Shown: piece after piece, positions 39,566 through 48,907 of the stretch
How positions within the stretch are numbered: position 1 is the stretch's first letter
Layout: each line of letters opens with the position of its first letter
Assembly (NCBI RefSeq): GCF_023158935.1
Contig: NZ_CP096120.1
Span: 2,480,001-2,544,000, forward strand
Source: Acinetobacter portensis
GTDB taxonomy: Bacteria > Pseudomonadota > Gammaproteobacteria > Pseudomonadales > Moraxellaceae
DNA: 64,000 bases
Reading direction: 5' to 3'
The notes under the pieces: model-generated
The model's database searches: none
What the model saw: only the letters and a program-made list of their open reading frames with translations
What the model was told of the DNA's origin: nothing
Program-made: the position numbers and the translations under genes

Positions 39566-40288
39566 TTACCGTAAAATCATATAACTACCCAAAGCAATTA
39601 AGCCAAAGAAAAATACTTTACGAAACTTTTGCTCAGAAATTCGGTAACGAATTTTTGTACCTAACCACATACCTATCAAAGCAGGAATCAATGCAATCAT
39701 AGACATTACATAATCAATTGGCATATTTTCAACAGGATTTTGATGTAAAAATATCGCTAAACATATGGTCGATGTTGTAAATGCTAACCCAAGCGATTGA
39801 ACTAAATCATCACGTTGTAAATTCAAGGTCTGTAAATACGGTACAACAGGAATAACTACAACTCCCGTCGCAACAGTTAAAGCACCGCCTAAATACCCCA
39901 TAATTGGCGACAACCAATTTTCATACTTTGATAAATTAGGCATACTTTTGGCAAACAAACCATACAAACCATAGAGAGCAAGCATTCCGCCCAACAAAGC
40001 TTCACTATTAAAATCGCTATGGCCTAAAGTTGGGAAAACACTCCAAATAGAACCAACAATAATACCAATCAACAATAACCAAAATCGACGAATTAGCTGT
40101 AATACACGACCTTCAGCAAAAAGTTGCCAAATATTCGTCACCATAGATGGAATAATCAATAACGTTGCCGCTTGAAATGGACTAATCACCATGGTCAATA
40201 ATCCCATAGATACAGCAGGTAAACCTAAACCAATTGTGCCTTTGATCATGCCTGCAAGTGCAAATACGGTAATTACAAACCAAACCAT
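39566..40288 (-). CDS. TSUP-family (TauE/SafE, DUF81) membrane permease
   Basis: This 240-residue protein has seven to eight hydrophobic helices. The repeated TSUP pattern appears as GMIKGTIGLGLPAVSMGLLT at the N-terminus and GYLGGALTVATGVVVIPVVPYLQ in the middle. Members move sulfur-containing or organic anions across the inner membrane. The substrate cannot be told from sequence. It is transcribed toward the LysR gene and ends 75 bases from it. Confidence 0.82.
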   Translation of the reverse strand: MVWFVITVFALAGMIKGTIGLGLPAVSMGLLTMVISPFQAATLLIIPSMVTNIWQLFAEGRVLQLIRRFWLLLIGIIVGSIWSVFPTLGHSDFNSEALLGGMLALYGLYGLFAKSMPNLSKYENWLSPIMGYLGGALTVATGVVVIPVVPYLQTLNLQRDDLVQSLGLAFTTSTICLAIFLHQNPVENMPIDYVMSMIALIPALIGMWLGTKIRYRISEQKFRKVFFFGLIALGSYMILR

Positions 40289-40359
40289 GTGATAAATCCT
40301 TCAATACGTTTGGCTATGCTAAATAAAATTTCATCTTTTAAAAATCAGGGTTTAATGTA

Positions 40360-40388
40360 GCAAGCCTCAATAAAATATTGAGGCTTGC
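40360..40388. terminator. perfect 13-bp stem hairpin upstream of the TSUP gene
   Basis: GCAAGCCTCAATA pairs with TATTGAGGCTTGC around AAA. It lacks a long T run, so it may be a terminator or a stable RNA structure between the chorismate mutase gene and the TSUP gene. Confidence 0.5.
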
Positions 40389-40395
40389 TTTAAAA

Positions 40396-40444
40396 TACAC
40401 CTATAAAAAAAGGCATGTTAAACATGCCTTTTTTTATAGGTGTA
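40396..40444 (-). terminator. long near-perfect palindromic terminator overlapping the chorismate mutase stop
   Basis: TACACCTATAAAAAAAGGCA then TGTT pairs with its full 24-base complement across one or a few loop bases. Both strands have T7 runs. The stop codon of the chorismate mutase gene lies inside the stem. Confidence 0.85.
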
Positions 40445-40718
40445 TTTCTTTTAATTCACGACGAATAAAATGCTGAATCATTTCTCTATAAATATTTTCA
40501 ATTAACTCAGGATCTAAACCTTGTTCAGATGCTTGCACGCAAACTTTTTCGATCACTTCTTCAATACGTGGTGACTTTATATCTTCCGATTTACGCTTAA
40601 AACGAATGACCTGATCTACATAAAATTGACGCGTTGCAATGAGTTCAATCAATGCATCATCTATTGCATCTACTCGATTACGTGCATCTTCTAGCGATTC
40701 CACTTTTTCTCTTTTCAT
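40434..40718 (-). CDS. chorismate mutase type II (AroQ-fold) domain protein
   Basis: This 94-residue all-helical protein shows the AroQ pattern: EDARNRVDAIDDALIELIATR, then VDQVIRFKRKSEDIKSPRIEEVIEKV with conserved Arg and Lys, and the C-terminal ENIYREMIQHFIRRE. It could convert chorismate to prephenate or act like the isochorismate-pyruvate lyase PchB. Free-standing short forms of both exist. It overlaps the upstream DsbA-fold gene by four bases, so the two are co-expressed. Its stop lies inside a terminator stem. Confidence 0.78.
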   Translation of the reverse strand: MKREKVESLEDARNRVDAIDDALIELIATRQFYVDQVIRFKRKSEDIKSPRIEEVIEKVCVQASEQGLDPELIENIYREMIQHFIRRELKEIHL

Positions 40719-42016
40719 TTTAATTCGCTATCCGTATTACTTTCACTTTTATATCTATGTTCTAACACGTTACTGAAAATACTTTCAATCATCCAAACAC
40801 GATATAAGCTATTAAATACATAACTTTGCTCGTCAACTCTTAAATCAAGCACAGGAAAGTTCGGTTGAGATTTCATTTCACAATGAATATCATTTTCTTG
40901 AAGCTTTGACCTTACATCTAAATCTGTAAGTTCTTTAATATCTAAATCATGCATTAATTCATTTAAATGAGATGCATAAGACAAGTCTTTTCCTTCAGTC
41001 CAAACTGCTTTTAAAATATGATAAATAGCATCTATTTGTTGTTCTTCAGGTACACTATAAAACAACTTCGCCATATTGATTGTGCTTGTTTCAGTTGGGC
41101 GACAAAATGGTGTAAAAGCAACTTCTGTACGCTTCGATAAGCGTGTTGCCAGACTCCAATCAAATTGATCTCGCCCTTGATAACTTAAAGGATAGATCTT
41201 CAATTGAATATTATAATAATTCGCCAATTCTTCTTTTATATATGCCAATAGCAACCACGAAATTGGGTCTTCTAAAGCAATATATAAATCTAATTCAGGA
41301 TCTAATCCCTGAATTTCATTTAGCTCTTCTGCATCACTAATTAAATGCTCACGCCATTCAATATGATTAATTAAGAAAATTGGATTATCTGTAAGTAAAT
41401 TTTGACGTTTTAAACGGCGCGTTAACCTTAATAAATCATCTACAGCATGATACTTTCGGTCAGCAAATTGAAAATAACCAGTAAGAACTTCATCATTATT
41501 AAAAATACGCTCTTCAAAATTTTGGACTTTATGATGTTGGCTTGCCATCGCATAGAGCGTACGTAATTTTCCATACTGCTTTTGCCAAAGCATGTGAAAT
41601 ACATCTTCCAATAAATATAGAAAATCCTGCCCTCTTAATGGCGTATTTTTTAAGATAACTTCAGCTTGTTTTAAAGCCTCTTCTGTTGGCTGTTCAGGTG
41701 CTTCATGAAAGCTAAAACGGTGCTGTTTAGACAAAATTTTGGCATCATTTAAACAATAATTTTGCCATTCCATTGCAGACATATTATTCGGTGGTTCTGC
41801 CGCTTTATCTGAAATTATGACTTTTAAAGGTTTTAATTCTTCTATTAATATTTCTTCTAATTGTGGTAATTGCTGAACCGCTAAATAGCTATAAACATCA
41901 TCCAAACGCAAATGAATAGTCAATCCCTGATCTATAGATAACACCTCTTGGCGAATTGGTTTTTGATAAAACCAACTCGATCGAATTGGATCGAACCAAC
42001 GGCGTAGCAATGACAT
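40715..42016 (-). CDS. thioredoxin-fold (DsbA/HCCA-isomerase-like) protein without CxxC
   Basis: This 433-residue cytosolic protein has no signal peptide. Two segments look like the start of DsbA/2-hydroxychromene-2-carboxylate-isomerase domains: LRLDDVYSYLAVQQLPQLEE (about 36-55) and LEDPISWLLLAYIKEELANYY (about 250-270). The end resembles the closing helices and cis-Pro strand of that fold (QPNFPVLDLRVDEQ). No CxxC redox pair is present. It looks like a tandem of two such domains. Function unknown. It is coupled to a chorismate mutase gene. Confidence 0.55.
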   Translation of the reverse strand: MSLLRRWFDPIRSSWFYQKPIRQEVLSIDQGLTIHLRLDDVYSYLAVQQLPQLEEILIEELKPLKVIISDKAAEPPNNMSAMEWQNYCLNDAKILSKQHRFSFHEAPEQPTEEALKQAEVILKNTPLRGQDFLYLLEDVFHMLWQKQYGKLRTLYAMASQHHKVQNFEERIFNNDEVLTGYFQFADRKYHAVDDLLRLTRRLKRQNLLTDNPIFLINHIEWREHLISDAEELNEIQGLDPELDLYIALEDPISWLLLAYIKEELANYYNIQLKIYPLSYQGRDQFDWSLATRLSKRTEVAFTPFCRPTETSTINMAKLFYSVPEEQQIDAIYHILKAVWTEGKDLSYASHLNELMHDLDIKELTDLDVRSKLQENDIHCEMKSQPNFPVLDLRVDEQSYVFNSLYRVWMIESIFSNVLEHRYKSESNTDSELK

Positions 42017-42170
42017 GAGATAAACCTCGAAGAATGTTTGATATTCAACGTTTACATTGAATCAACATGCAACATAAAAAATTAAAAGTAAAAATAATTA
42101 AAATAGTATAAGCCTGATGAAAAAGTTATAGCAATTCGAAATGAAATGTTCAATCTTTAGATAAATTTCA

Positions 42171-42958
42171 GGTGGTGTTTCAAAAAGTATGCTGAAAAAA
42201 AACAGGTTGGCTTTTGATAAAATAGTGAGATGCAAATAACACTAGAAATCAAATGTCCAACCTGTCGAAGTGACAGTATAAAGAAAAATGGCTTCAAACT
42301 AAATGGTAAGCAAAACTATCAATGTAAAAACTGCAAGCGTCAGTTTATTGGGGATCATGCTCTTAGTTACCGAGGTTGTCATTCTGGTATAACAAATAAA
42401 ATACTCCACCTGATGGTTAGAGGGGGTGGTATAAGAGATATTGCAGAAACCGAGCGTGTCAGCATAGGTAAGGTTTTACGAACATTAAGTAAATCCACTT
42501 ATAAAATTCGCCCTAAGCAAAATTATTATGAATCTATTGAGGTTGATGAGTTTTGGACTTTTGTAGGAAATAAAAAGAATAAACAATGGCTTATTTACGC
42601 ATACCATAGAGAAACAGGTGAAATTGTTGCTTATGTTTGGGGTAAACGAGATCTGGCGACAGTCCAACGATTGAAGGCAAAGTTAAAGCAATTAGGTGTT
42701 CACTACACCCGAATTTCAAGTGATCACTGGGATAGTTTTGTGACTGCCTTTAAAAACTGTAAGCAAAGTATTGGTAAGTTTTTTACTGTAGGTATTGAAG
42801 GAAATAATTGTAAAATAAGGCATCGAATTAGACGTAGTTTTAGGAAAAGTTGTAATTTTTCGAAAAAGCTTGAAAACCATTTTAAAGCCTTCGACTTAAC
42901 CTTCTTTTATATCAATAATGGCTTCATTTAATTTCAGCATACTTTTGGAAACACCACC
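42171..42958 (+). mobile_element. IS1-family insertion sequence with perfect 8-bp target duplication (788 bp)
   Basis: The ends GGTGGTGTTTC at 42171 and GAAACACCACC at 42948-42958 are inverted repeats that extend imperfectly inward to a shared AGTATGCTG. The 8-base sequence AAATTTCA is directly repeated on both sides (42163-42170 and 42959-42966). It lies between the DsbA-fold gene and ilvD and appears complete. Confidence 0.93.
42230..42931 (+). CDS. IS1-family transposase (single-ORF form)
   Basis: This 233-residue protein has an N-terminal zinc finger (CPTCRSDSIKKNG and CKNCKRQF) and an HTH around DIAETERVSIGKVLRTL. The DDE catalytic core shows ESIEVDEFWTFVGNKKNKQW (Asp), ISSDHWDSF (Asp) and GIEGNNCKIRHRIRR (Glu). 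Unlike classical E. coli IS1, InsA and InsB are one continuous frame, so no frameshift is needed. It looks intact. Confidence 0.92.
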   Translation: MQITLEIKCPTCRSDSIKKNGFKLNGKQNYQCKNCKRQFIGDHALSYRGCHSGITNKILHLMVRGGGIRDIAETERVSIGKVLRTLSKSTYKIRPKQNYYESIEVDEFWTFVGNKKNKQWLIYAYHRETGEIVAYVWGKRDLATVQRLKAKLKQLGVHYTRISSDHWDSFVTAFKNCKQSIGKFFTVGIEGNNCKIRHRIRRSFRKSCNFSKKLENHFKAFDLTFFYINNGFI

Positions 42959-43014
42959 AAATTTCATTTTGAAAAATCCAGCAATATTTAACCAATTTCA
43001 TGAATTTATTTCAT

Positions 43015-43046
43015 AAAAAAGCACTCAAAAAATGAGTGCTTTTTTT
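43015..43046 (-). terminator. ilvD terminator
   Basis: AAAAAAGCACTCA pairs with TGAGTGCTTTTTT around an A-rich loop, about 22 bases past the ilvD stop. It can act in both directions. Confidence 0.86.
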
Positions 43047-43068
43047 GTGCTAATCTAATAATAAATAC

Positions 43069-44898
43069 TTAGATTTCGCGTACTGCACCTTTCGCAGCAC
43101 TTGTTGTGTGCATTGCATAGGCTTTTAAAGCTTTTGAAATTTTACGTGGACGTTCTTTTGCAGGCTTCCAACCTTTTGCTTCCTGAACTTCACGACGTTG
43201 TGCCAATACATCATCCGCAACTGCTAAATGAATTGTACGGTTTGGAATATCAATTTCGATACGGTCGCCATCTTCAACTAAAGCAATTGTACCGCCTTCA
43301 GCCGCTTCTGGTGAAACGTGACCAATTGAAAGACCTGAAGAACCACCCGAGAAACGACCATCTGTTACCAATGCACAATCTTTACCTAAACCTTTCGATT
43401 TTAAGTAACTTGTTGGGTACAACATTTCTTGCATACCCGGACCACCTTGTGGGCCTTCGTAACGGATCAGAACCACATCACCCGCAACAATTTTGCCACC
43501 AAGAATTGCCTCTACTGCATCATCTTGGCTTTCAAATACGCGTGCTGTACCGTTAAATTTAAGGATAGAGTCATCTACACCCGCAGTTTTTACGATACAG
43601 CCATCAAGTGCGATGTTACCGTAAAGTACTGCTAAACCACCATCTTTAGAGAAGGCATGTTCTGCATTACGAATCACACCATTTTCACGGTCACCATCAA
43701 GGCGTGAATAGTAACGATCTTGCGAAAATGCTGTTTGAGTTGGCACACCGCCCGGTGCAGATTTAAAGAATTTATATACGTCTTCATCTTCAGTGCGGAT
43801 AATATCCCACTTGTCTAAAGCATCTTTTAATGTTGCCTCATGTACGGTTGGAACTGATGTATCTAGTAAGCCTGCACGATCTAACTCACCTAAGATTGAC
43901 ATAATGCCGCCAGCGCGGTGAATATCTTCCATATGGACATTTTTTACCGCAGGTGCAACTTTACATAGCACTGGCACTTTACGAGATAAACGATCGATAT
44001 CGTCCATTGTAAAATCAACTTCTGCTTCGTGTGCAGCCGCCAACAAGTGAAGTACAGTATTGGTTGAACCGCCCATAGCAATGTCCAAAGTCATTGCATT
44101 TTCATACGATGCTTTAGTGGCTACATTACGTGGCAATACGCTGTAATCATTTTGTTCATAATGACGTTTAGTAATTTCAACGATCAATTGACCAGCTTTT
44201 TCAAATAACTTTTTACGGTTTGCATGTGTTGCAAGCGTAGAACCATTACCTGGTAAAGATAAACCTAAAGCTTCAGTTAAGCAGTTCATTGAGTTGGCAG
44301 TGAACATACCTGAACACGAACCACAAGTTGGACATGCAGAACGTTCATACGCTTTTACTTCTTCATCTGTAAAGTTGTCATCTGCTGCCACAATCATGGC
44401 ATCAACAAGGTCAATTGCTTGTTCATTACCACGGATTTGGACTTTACCCGCTTCCATTGGACCGCCAGATACAAATACCACTGGAATGTTTAAGCGCATA
44501 GATGCCATTAACATCCCAGGTGTAATTTTGTCACAGTTTGAAATACACACCATTGCATCGGCGCAATGTGCATTCACCATGTATTCAACTGAGTCTGCAA
44601 TTAAGTCACGTGATGGCAGTGAATACAGCATGCCGTCATGTCCCATTGCAATACCATCATCCACGGCAATGGTATTAAATTCTTTTGCCACACCACCAGA
44701 TGCCTGAATTTGTTCAGCAACCAACTGACCTAAATCTTTTAGGTGTACATGACCCGGTACAAATTGAGTAAATGAGTTAACCACGGCAATAATTGGCTTA
44801 CCGAAATCTTCATCTTTCATACCTGTTGCACGCCATAAGCCACGTGCGCCGGCCATATTTCTTCCGTGTGTTGATGTTTTTGAACGATAATCTGGCAT
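43069..44898 (-). CDS. ilvD: dihydroxy-acid dehydratase
   Basis: IlvD dehydrates dihydroxy-isovalerate and its homologue in valine, isoleucine and pantothenate synthesis. It carries an iron-sulfur cluster held by cysteines in [13 protein letters not shown] and [21 protein letters not shown]. The N-terminus [20 protein letters not shown] is as in E. coli, so the ATG at 44896-44898 is chosen over an ATG five codons upstream. The product has 609 residues. It stands alone between two insertion sequences. Confidence 0.95.
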   Translation of the reverse strand: MPDYRSKTSTHGRNMAGARGLWRATGMKDEDFGKPIIAVVNSFTQFVPGHVHLKDLGQLVAEQIQASGGVAKEFNTIAVDDGIAMGHDGMLYSLPSRDLIADSVEYMVNAHCADAMVCISNCDKITPGMLMASMRLNIPVVFVSGGPMEAGKVQIRGNEQAIDLVDAMIVAADDNFTDEEVKAYERSACPTCGSCSGMFTANSMNCLTEALGLSLPGNGSTLATHANRKKLFEKAGQLIVEITKRHYEQNDYSVLPRNVATKASYENAMTLDIAMGGSTNTVLHLLAAAHEAEVDFTMDDIDRLSRKVPVLCKVAPAVKNVHMEDIHRAGGIMSILGELDRAGLLDTSVPTVHEATLKDALDKWDIIRTEDEDVYKFFKSAPGGVPTQTAFSQDRYYSRLDGDRENGVIRNAEHAFSKDGGLAVLYGNIALDGCIVKTAGVDDSILKFNGTARVFESQDDAVEAILGGKIVAGDVVLIRYEGPQGGPGMQEMLYPTSYLKSKGLGKDCALVTDGRFSGGSSGLSIGHVSPEAAEGGTIALVEDGDRIEIDIPNRTIHLAVADDVLAQRREVQEAKGWKPAKERPRKISKALKAYAMHTTSAAKGAVREI

Positions 44899-45286
44899 GG
44901 TGTTTTCCAACAATGTATATGCTTGAATAAGTACTTAGCCTATTCTGGCGAAATATTCCTATTAATATTCAATATATCAGCCAAAGACTGAGTTTTCATA
45001 CTATAACTTGTGTTTACAGTATGATCACTGAAATTTTCATTATCTATATGAAATTTCTTAATCAATCTTCAATTCAATACATGATTCTTTTTCTACTATA
45101 CCGCTATATCGATAGAGAAAATATAAAAATTATATGAATAATTTTTCAATTTTGCATAAATAAAAGCTATAAAAAAGAGCTCCTCAGAACTCTTTTTTAT
45201 AGCTTTTATATTATCTTTTATTGAAATATAAACCTGTACATTGTTTACCAATTTCATCCATACAAATTTCTGCTGCTATAGGAGAA
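44899..45286. other. 390-base spacer between ilvD and the IS3-family element
   Basis: AT-rich with no credible gene. It contains the ilvD promoter region (no clear motif picked out) and a strong hairpin at 45161-45208. A branched-chain-amino-acid leader peptide was looked for and not found. Confidence 0.5.
45161..45208. terminator. long bidirectional terminator hairpin
   Basis: TAAAAGCTATAAAAAAGAG pairs with CTCTTTTTTATAGCTTTTA across a 10-base loop, a perfect 19-bp stem with A and T runs. It is positioned to stop - strand transcription coming out of the IS toward ilvD. Confidence 0.8.
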
Positions 45287-45328
45287 TGATATACGCTGAA
45301 TTATCAGGAGACTTTCCCTTGGAAGATT

Positions 45329-46147
45329 CTAGGCAGCCAACTTATAAAAGTCTTCGGCCATTTGATTTGGTGTCTTAAAACCCAAACCCTTTTGAATTCT
45401 TCGATGATTATAAAATAACTCAATGTATTTTATAATATCTGCTTTGGCTTCTTCTCTGGTTTGATAGTTGTAATGATGCACTAACTCATTTTTCAGTATT
45501 CCCCAAAAGCTTTCAATCGGTGCATTATCGTAACAGTCTCCGCGCTTGCTCATTGAACCTTGAAAACCATATTGCTCAAGTATATTTCGATATTCATGGC
45601 TGCTATATTGACTTCCTCTGTCTGAATGCACAATCAGTTCTTTGGTTGGTTTTTGATTGTGAATAGCCATATTTAGCGCATTACAAACAAGCTGTGTTGT
45701 CATGCGCTCATTTAAGCTATAGCCAACCACTTGCTTCGTGTAAAGGTCTTTTACCGCTGCTAAATACAGCCATCCTTCAACAGTCCATATGTACGTAATA
45801 TCACTTGACCATGCTTGATTTGGTCTAGTCATTGAGAATTGTTGCTCCAGCAGGTTTTCATAGATCGCTCGATTATGGTCACTATTCGTAGTCCTTTTAA
45901 AACGCTTGTGTCGCTTACAATACAGGTGGTTCAGCGCTTTTATCTGACGTACAGCGTACATACTCATTTTTATACCCTGAGCTTGTAAGTATTTGGTTAA
46001 TCGAATATAACCATAGCTCTGCCTTGTCTCCTCATGGGCTATTTTCACCAATATCGTCTGTTGATTTCGTTGAATCGTTCTTTTGCTCACGCCTCTCTTG
46101 AGCCAATCATAAAAACATGAAACTGAAACATGAAGTAATCGAGCCAT
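45329..46147 (-). CDS. IS3-family transposase OrfB (DDE integrase domain), copy 2
   Basis: The DDE residues lie in WSSDITYIWT, IVHSDRGSQYSSHEYR and NAPIESFWGILKNEL. Compared with copy 1, the ATG is shifted inward (272 vs 284 aa) because the codon in that position is ATT. This does not matter if the enzyme is made as an OrfAB fusion by -1 frameshifting on the A6G run of orfA. The protein differs from copy 1 at many positions but has no stop or gap. Confidence 0.88.
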   Translation of the reverse strand: MARLLHVSVSCFYDWLKRGVSKRTIQRNQQTILVKIAHEETRQSYGYIRLTKYLQAQGIKMSMYAVRQIKALNHLYCKRHKRFKRTTNSDHNRAIYENLLEQQFSMTRPNQAWSSDITYIWTVEGWLYLAAVKDLYTKQVVGYSLNERMTTQLVCNALNMAIHNQKPTKELIVHSDRGSQYSSHEYRNILEQYGFQGSMSKRGDCYDNAPIESFWGILKNELVHHYNYQTREEAKADIIKYIELFYNHRRIQKGLGFKTPNQMAEDFYKLAA

Positions 46148-46194
46148 TAAGGTAATTGGAAAAGAATATCTTTTTTGTTTAATATAGGCGTACC

Positions 46195-46494
46195 TTACTG
46201 ACTTTCTTTGGCAAAGTACGCTGCTGCCTTTTTTAAAAATTCACGTTCCATTTCAGCTATTTTGAGCTGTTGTTTGAGTTTTTTATTTTCTTCGAGTAGA
46301 GCGTTTAGATCAGGTGAATACTGTTTTGTACCTGCTAAAGTTCCAGCCTTTGCTTTGGTATTCCAATTTGAAAGAGTTTGCATTGAAATGCTAAGTTGTC
46401 TAGCTGTTTCCGAGACATTGCCTTGATTGGCTTCAATTAATTTGATGGCTTCAGCTTTAAATTCTGTGGTGTAAGTCTTGTGTTTCTTGCTCAT
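46195..46494 (-). CDS. IS3-family transposase OrfA (HTH protein), copy 2
   Basis: This 99-residue HTH and coiled-coil protein differs from copy 1 at about seven positions (for example TTEFKAEAIKL and ARQLSISMQTLSNWN). It has the same layout: HTH at residues 20-50, leucine-rich coiled coil at 65-90, then the slippery FLKKAAAYF codons near the end. Confidence 0.88.
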   Translation of the reverse strand: MSKKHKTYTTEFKAEAIKLIEANQGNVSETARQLSISMQTLSNWNTKAKAGTLAGTKQYSPDLNALLEENKKLKQQLKIAEMEREFLKKAAAYFAKESQ

Positions 46495-46586
46495 GGTAAA
46501 CTCCTGATGAGTGTGTTTAGTTTACCAAGTTAAAACCTCCTGTTTTTTCAGCACACATCATTTTCTTTTTAGTAAATAAAATCGCA

Positions 46587-46592
46587 TATAAT
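46587..46592 (+). promoter_or_regulatory. possible -10 element of fmt
   Basis: A perfect TATAAT sits 29 bases before the fmt GTG. The -35 region 17 bases upstream is T-rich without a TTGACA-like match. It lies between the IS3-family right end and fmt, so the IS insertion may have displaced the original -35 or supplied a new one. Confidence 0.35.
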
Positions 46593-46620
46593 AAATGCAA
46601 TTTTTCATTGGACTTGGTGT

Positions 46621-47580
46621 GTGAAAATCATCTTTGCAGGAACTCCTGAGTTTGCAGCATCTGCTTTGGCTGCTTTAATAAATACAAATCACGAAATTGT
46701 TGCGGTATATACTCAACCAGATCGTAAAGCTGGTCGTGGACAAAAACTCACAGCATCTGCTGTTAAACAACTTGCTTTAGAGCACAACATTCCCGTTTAT
46801 CAACCTTTACATTTTAAGTCTTCGACTGAAGAAGGTTTAGCAGCACAAGCAGAGCTCAAAGCATTAAATGCTGACGTAATGGTCGTTGCCGCTTATGGTC
46901 TAATTTTGCCGCAAGTAGTTTTAGACACTCCTAAATACGGTTGTTTGAATATTCATGGTTCATTGTTACCCCGTTGGCGTGGTGCAGCGCCTATTCAGCG
47001 TGCTATTGCAACAGGTGATTCTGAAACTGGCGTAACCATTATGAAAATGGCAGCGGGTTTAGATACTGGCGATATGATGTTCAAAACAGTCTGTCCAATA
47101 GAAGCAACTGACACATCAGCAAGTTTGCATGACAAATTAGCAGAACAAGGTGCACAGGCAATTGTTGACGTATTAGAAACAGAAGAAAAATTACAACACT
47201 ATTTAGATATTCGTGAAGTTCAAGATGAAGCTTTAACTGTTTATGCACATAAGCTTTCAAAAGCTGAAGCTGAAATAAATTGGGATGTTAATGCAAAGCA
47301 AATTGATTTAAATATTCGTGCTTTTAATCCGTGGCCTGTTGCCTTTATTGCTTTAGATGAAAAAAATAACTTGCGTGTTTGGAATTCACAAATCTCAACT
47401 CTAAGTGCAAACAATGCTAAAATAGGTGAAATTCTTGCCATAGATAAACACGGTGTACATGTTGCATGTGCAAATAATACCGTGATTACCCTTACATCTC
47501 TCCAATGGCCGGGGGGTAAACCTCTGAATGCCGTGCAAATTATGCAAACCCAAAAATTGAATCTTGGACAAATTTTATAA
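46621..47580 (+). CDS. fmt: methionyl-tRNA formyltransferase
   Basis: Fmt formylates initiator Met-tRNA. The N-terminus KIIFAGTPEFAASALAAL starts from a GTG codon. The formyl-THF domain has NIHGSLLPRWRGAAPIQRAI (Asn-x-His-x-SLLP) and TGVTIMKMAAGLDTGDM with the conserved Asp. The C-terminal OB-like domain ends in LQWPGGKPLNAVQ. The length is 319 aa. The stop overlaps the rsmB start by one base, so the two are translationally coupled. The GTG start lacks a strong Shine-Dalgarno. Confidence 0.94.
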   Translation: MKIIFAGTPEFAASALAALINTNHEIVAVYTQPDRKAGRGQKLTASAVKQLALEHNIPVYQPLHFKSSTEEGLAAQAELKALNADVMVVAAYGLILPQVVLDTPKYGCLNIHGSLLPRWRGAAPIQRAIATGDSETGVTIMKMAAGLDTGDMMFKTVCPIEATDTSASLHDKLAEQGAQAIVDVLETEEKLQHYLDIREVQDEALTVYAHKLSKAEAEINWDVNAKQIDLNIRAFNPWPVAFIALDEKNNLRVWNSQISTLSANNAKIGEILAIDKHGVHVACANNTVITLTSLQWPGGKPLNAVQIMQTQKLNLGQIL

Positions 47581-48884
47581 TGAAGCAATCTTCCCACGCC
47601 TCGGGTAAAAACCTCAACTTACGTGCTCAGGTTGTGAAAACGTTATTGGCTGTCCAAAATGGTCAGTCATTACAATCTGTATTGGCTCAACACATGAATA
47701 TTGTGTCGGATAAAGACCGTGCGCTTTATCATGAGCTAGTACTTGGTTGTTTACGTCAATGGCATTCGCTTAAACAGTTAACCCTACCTTTACTTTCTAA
47801 GCCTTTAGAAAATCAAGTTGTTGAAACTTGTCTTTATCTTGGTTTATATCAATTATTGTGTACTAGAGTTGCAGCACATGCGGCAATTTCAGAAACTGTA
47901 GAAGCTGCTAAACAACTTGGTATGGAAAGTTTAAGTGGCGTGGTGAATGCGATTTTACGTCGTGCTACACGTGAAACTGAAGAATTTTACGACGTACTTG
48001 AACAAGCACCTGGTTTACCAAGTTGGTTATCTAAGCGCTTGAAAAAAGACTGGCCAGAACAACTTGCTGAAATTAGTTATGAACTCAAGCAAGTTGCTCC
48101 TCTTACTTTACGTGTAAATACACGCCAAGTGGGTCGCGATGAATATCTTGATATTTTAGAAGATGAAGGTATTGATGCACATCGTTGTGAAATTTCAGAA
48201 GTTGGTATTGTGATGGACGAAAGTTTACACATTCCAAGCTTGCCTGGTTTCGAAGCGGGCGGTTTTTCTGTTCAAGATGAACATGCTCAACTTTGCGCAA
48301 CTTTATTACCTAATTTAGATGGTAAGTTTGTGATTGATGCATGTTCTGCGCCTGGCGGTAAAACAGCGCATATTTTAGAAACATTCCAACCTAAAAAATT
48401 AATTGCACTCGATCAAGATGAAAAGCGCTTAAAACGTGTTTCTGAAAACTTAGAGCGTTTAATTTTAGATGGTAAGCATGTTGAAATTATTACTGCCAAT
48501 GCAGTAACTTGGACTGCACCTGAACAAGCGGACTGTATTGTTTTAGATGCGCCATGTTCTGCTGTTGGTGTAATGCGTCGTCATCCTGATATTCGTTTAC
48601 TTCGTCAATCTACAGATATTGCTAAAACTGTAGAATTGCAAAAGCAAATTCTTGAAAATATGTGGCAACAACTGAAAGCTGGTGGAACATTGCTTTACAT
48701 TACCTGCTCAATTTTAAAAGCAGAAAATGAACAGCAGATGATTGAATTTTTCAAAAATCATTCTGATGCTCAAGAAGTTAAAATTGATGCAGATTGGGGT
48801 ATTGAACAAATTCATGGTCGCCAACTTTTACCACAAGTTGGTCGTGGCGATGGTTTCTACTACTGCCGTATTCAAAAAGTTTAA
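47580..48884 (+). CDS. rsmB: 16S rRNA (cytosine-967-C5) methyltransferase
   Basis: RsmB methylates C967 of 16S rRNA. The N-terminal 140 residues form a NusB-like RNA-binding domain. The catalytic domain has the SAM motif DACSAPGGKTAHILE, the first Cys in LDAPCSAVGVMRRHPDI and the catalytic Cys in YITCSILKAENEQQ. The length is 434 aa. It forms the conserved fmt-rsmB pair and is followed by a bidirectional terminator. Confidence 0.94.
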   Translation: MKQSSHASGKNLNLRAQVVKTLLAVQNGQSLQSVLAQHMNIVSDKDRALYHELVLGCLRQWHSLKQLTLPLLSKPLENQVVETCLYLGLYQLLCTRVAAHAAISETVEAAKQLGMESLSGVVNAILRRATRETEEFYDVLEQAPGLPSWLSKRLKKDWPEQLAEISYELKQVAPLTLRVNTRQVGRDEYLDILEDEGIDAHRCEISEVGIVMDESLHIPSLPGFEAGGFSVQDEHAQLCATLLPNLDGKFVIDACSAPGGKTAHILETFQPKKLIALDQDEKRLKRVSENLERLILDGKHVEIITANAVTWTAPEQADCIVLDAPCSAVGVMRRHPDIRLLRQSTDIAKTVELQKQILENMWQQLKAGGTLLYITCSILKAENEQQMIEFFKNHSDAQEVKIDADWGIEQIHGRQLLPQVGRGDGFYYCRIQKV

Positions 48885-48907
48885 TTTCAGATTTATTTAA
48901 ATTAAGC

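Larger units (their letters stand above)
45287..46560 (-). mobile_element. IS3-family insertion sequence, copy 2 (1274 bp)
   Basis: The ends TGATATACGCTGA and, inverted, TGATGTGTGCTGA mirror copy 1 at 580-1853 with identical total length. Both transposase ORFs are on the - strand. The two copies differ at many bases, so they are not a recent duplication. No target duplication is visible. The right end lies 60 bases upstream of fmt. Confidence 0.9.

Noticed and set aside
45329..46147. OrfB of IS3-family copy 2 considered truncated
   Set aside because: The shorter form only reflects a lost internal ATG. The frame continues upstream and connects with orfA by the usual -1 shift.
47965..47980. 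TACACGTGAAACT in rsmB as a parS site
   Set aside because: It has three mismatches and is part of ordinary coding sequence. It is too weak to claim.
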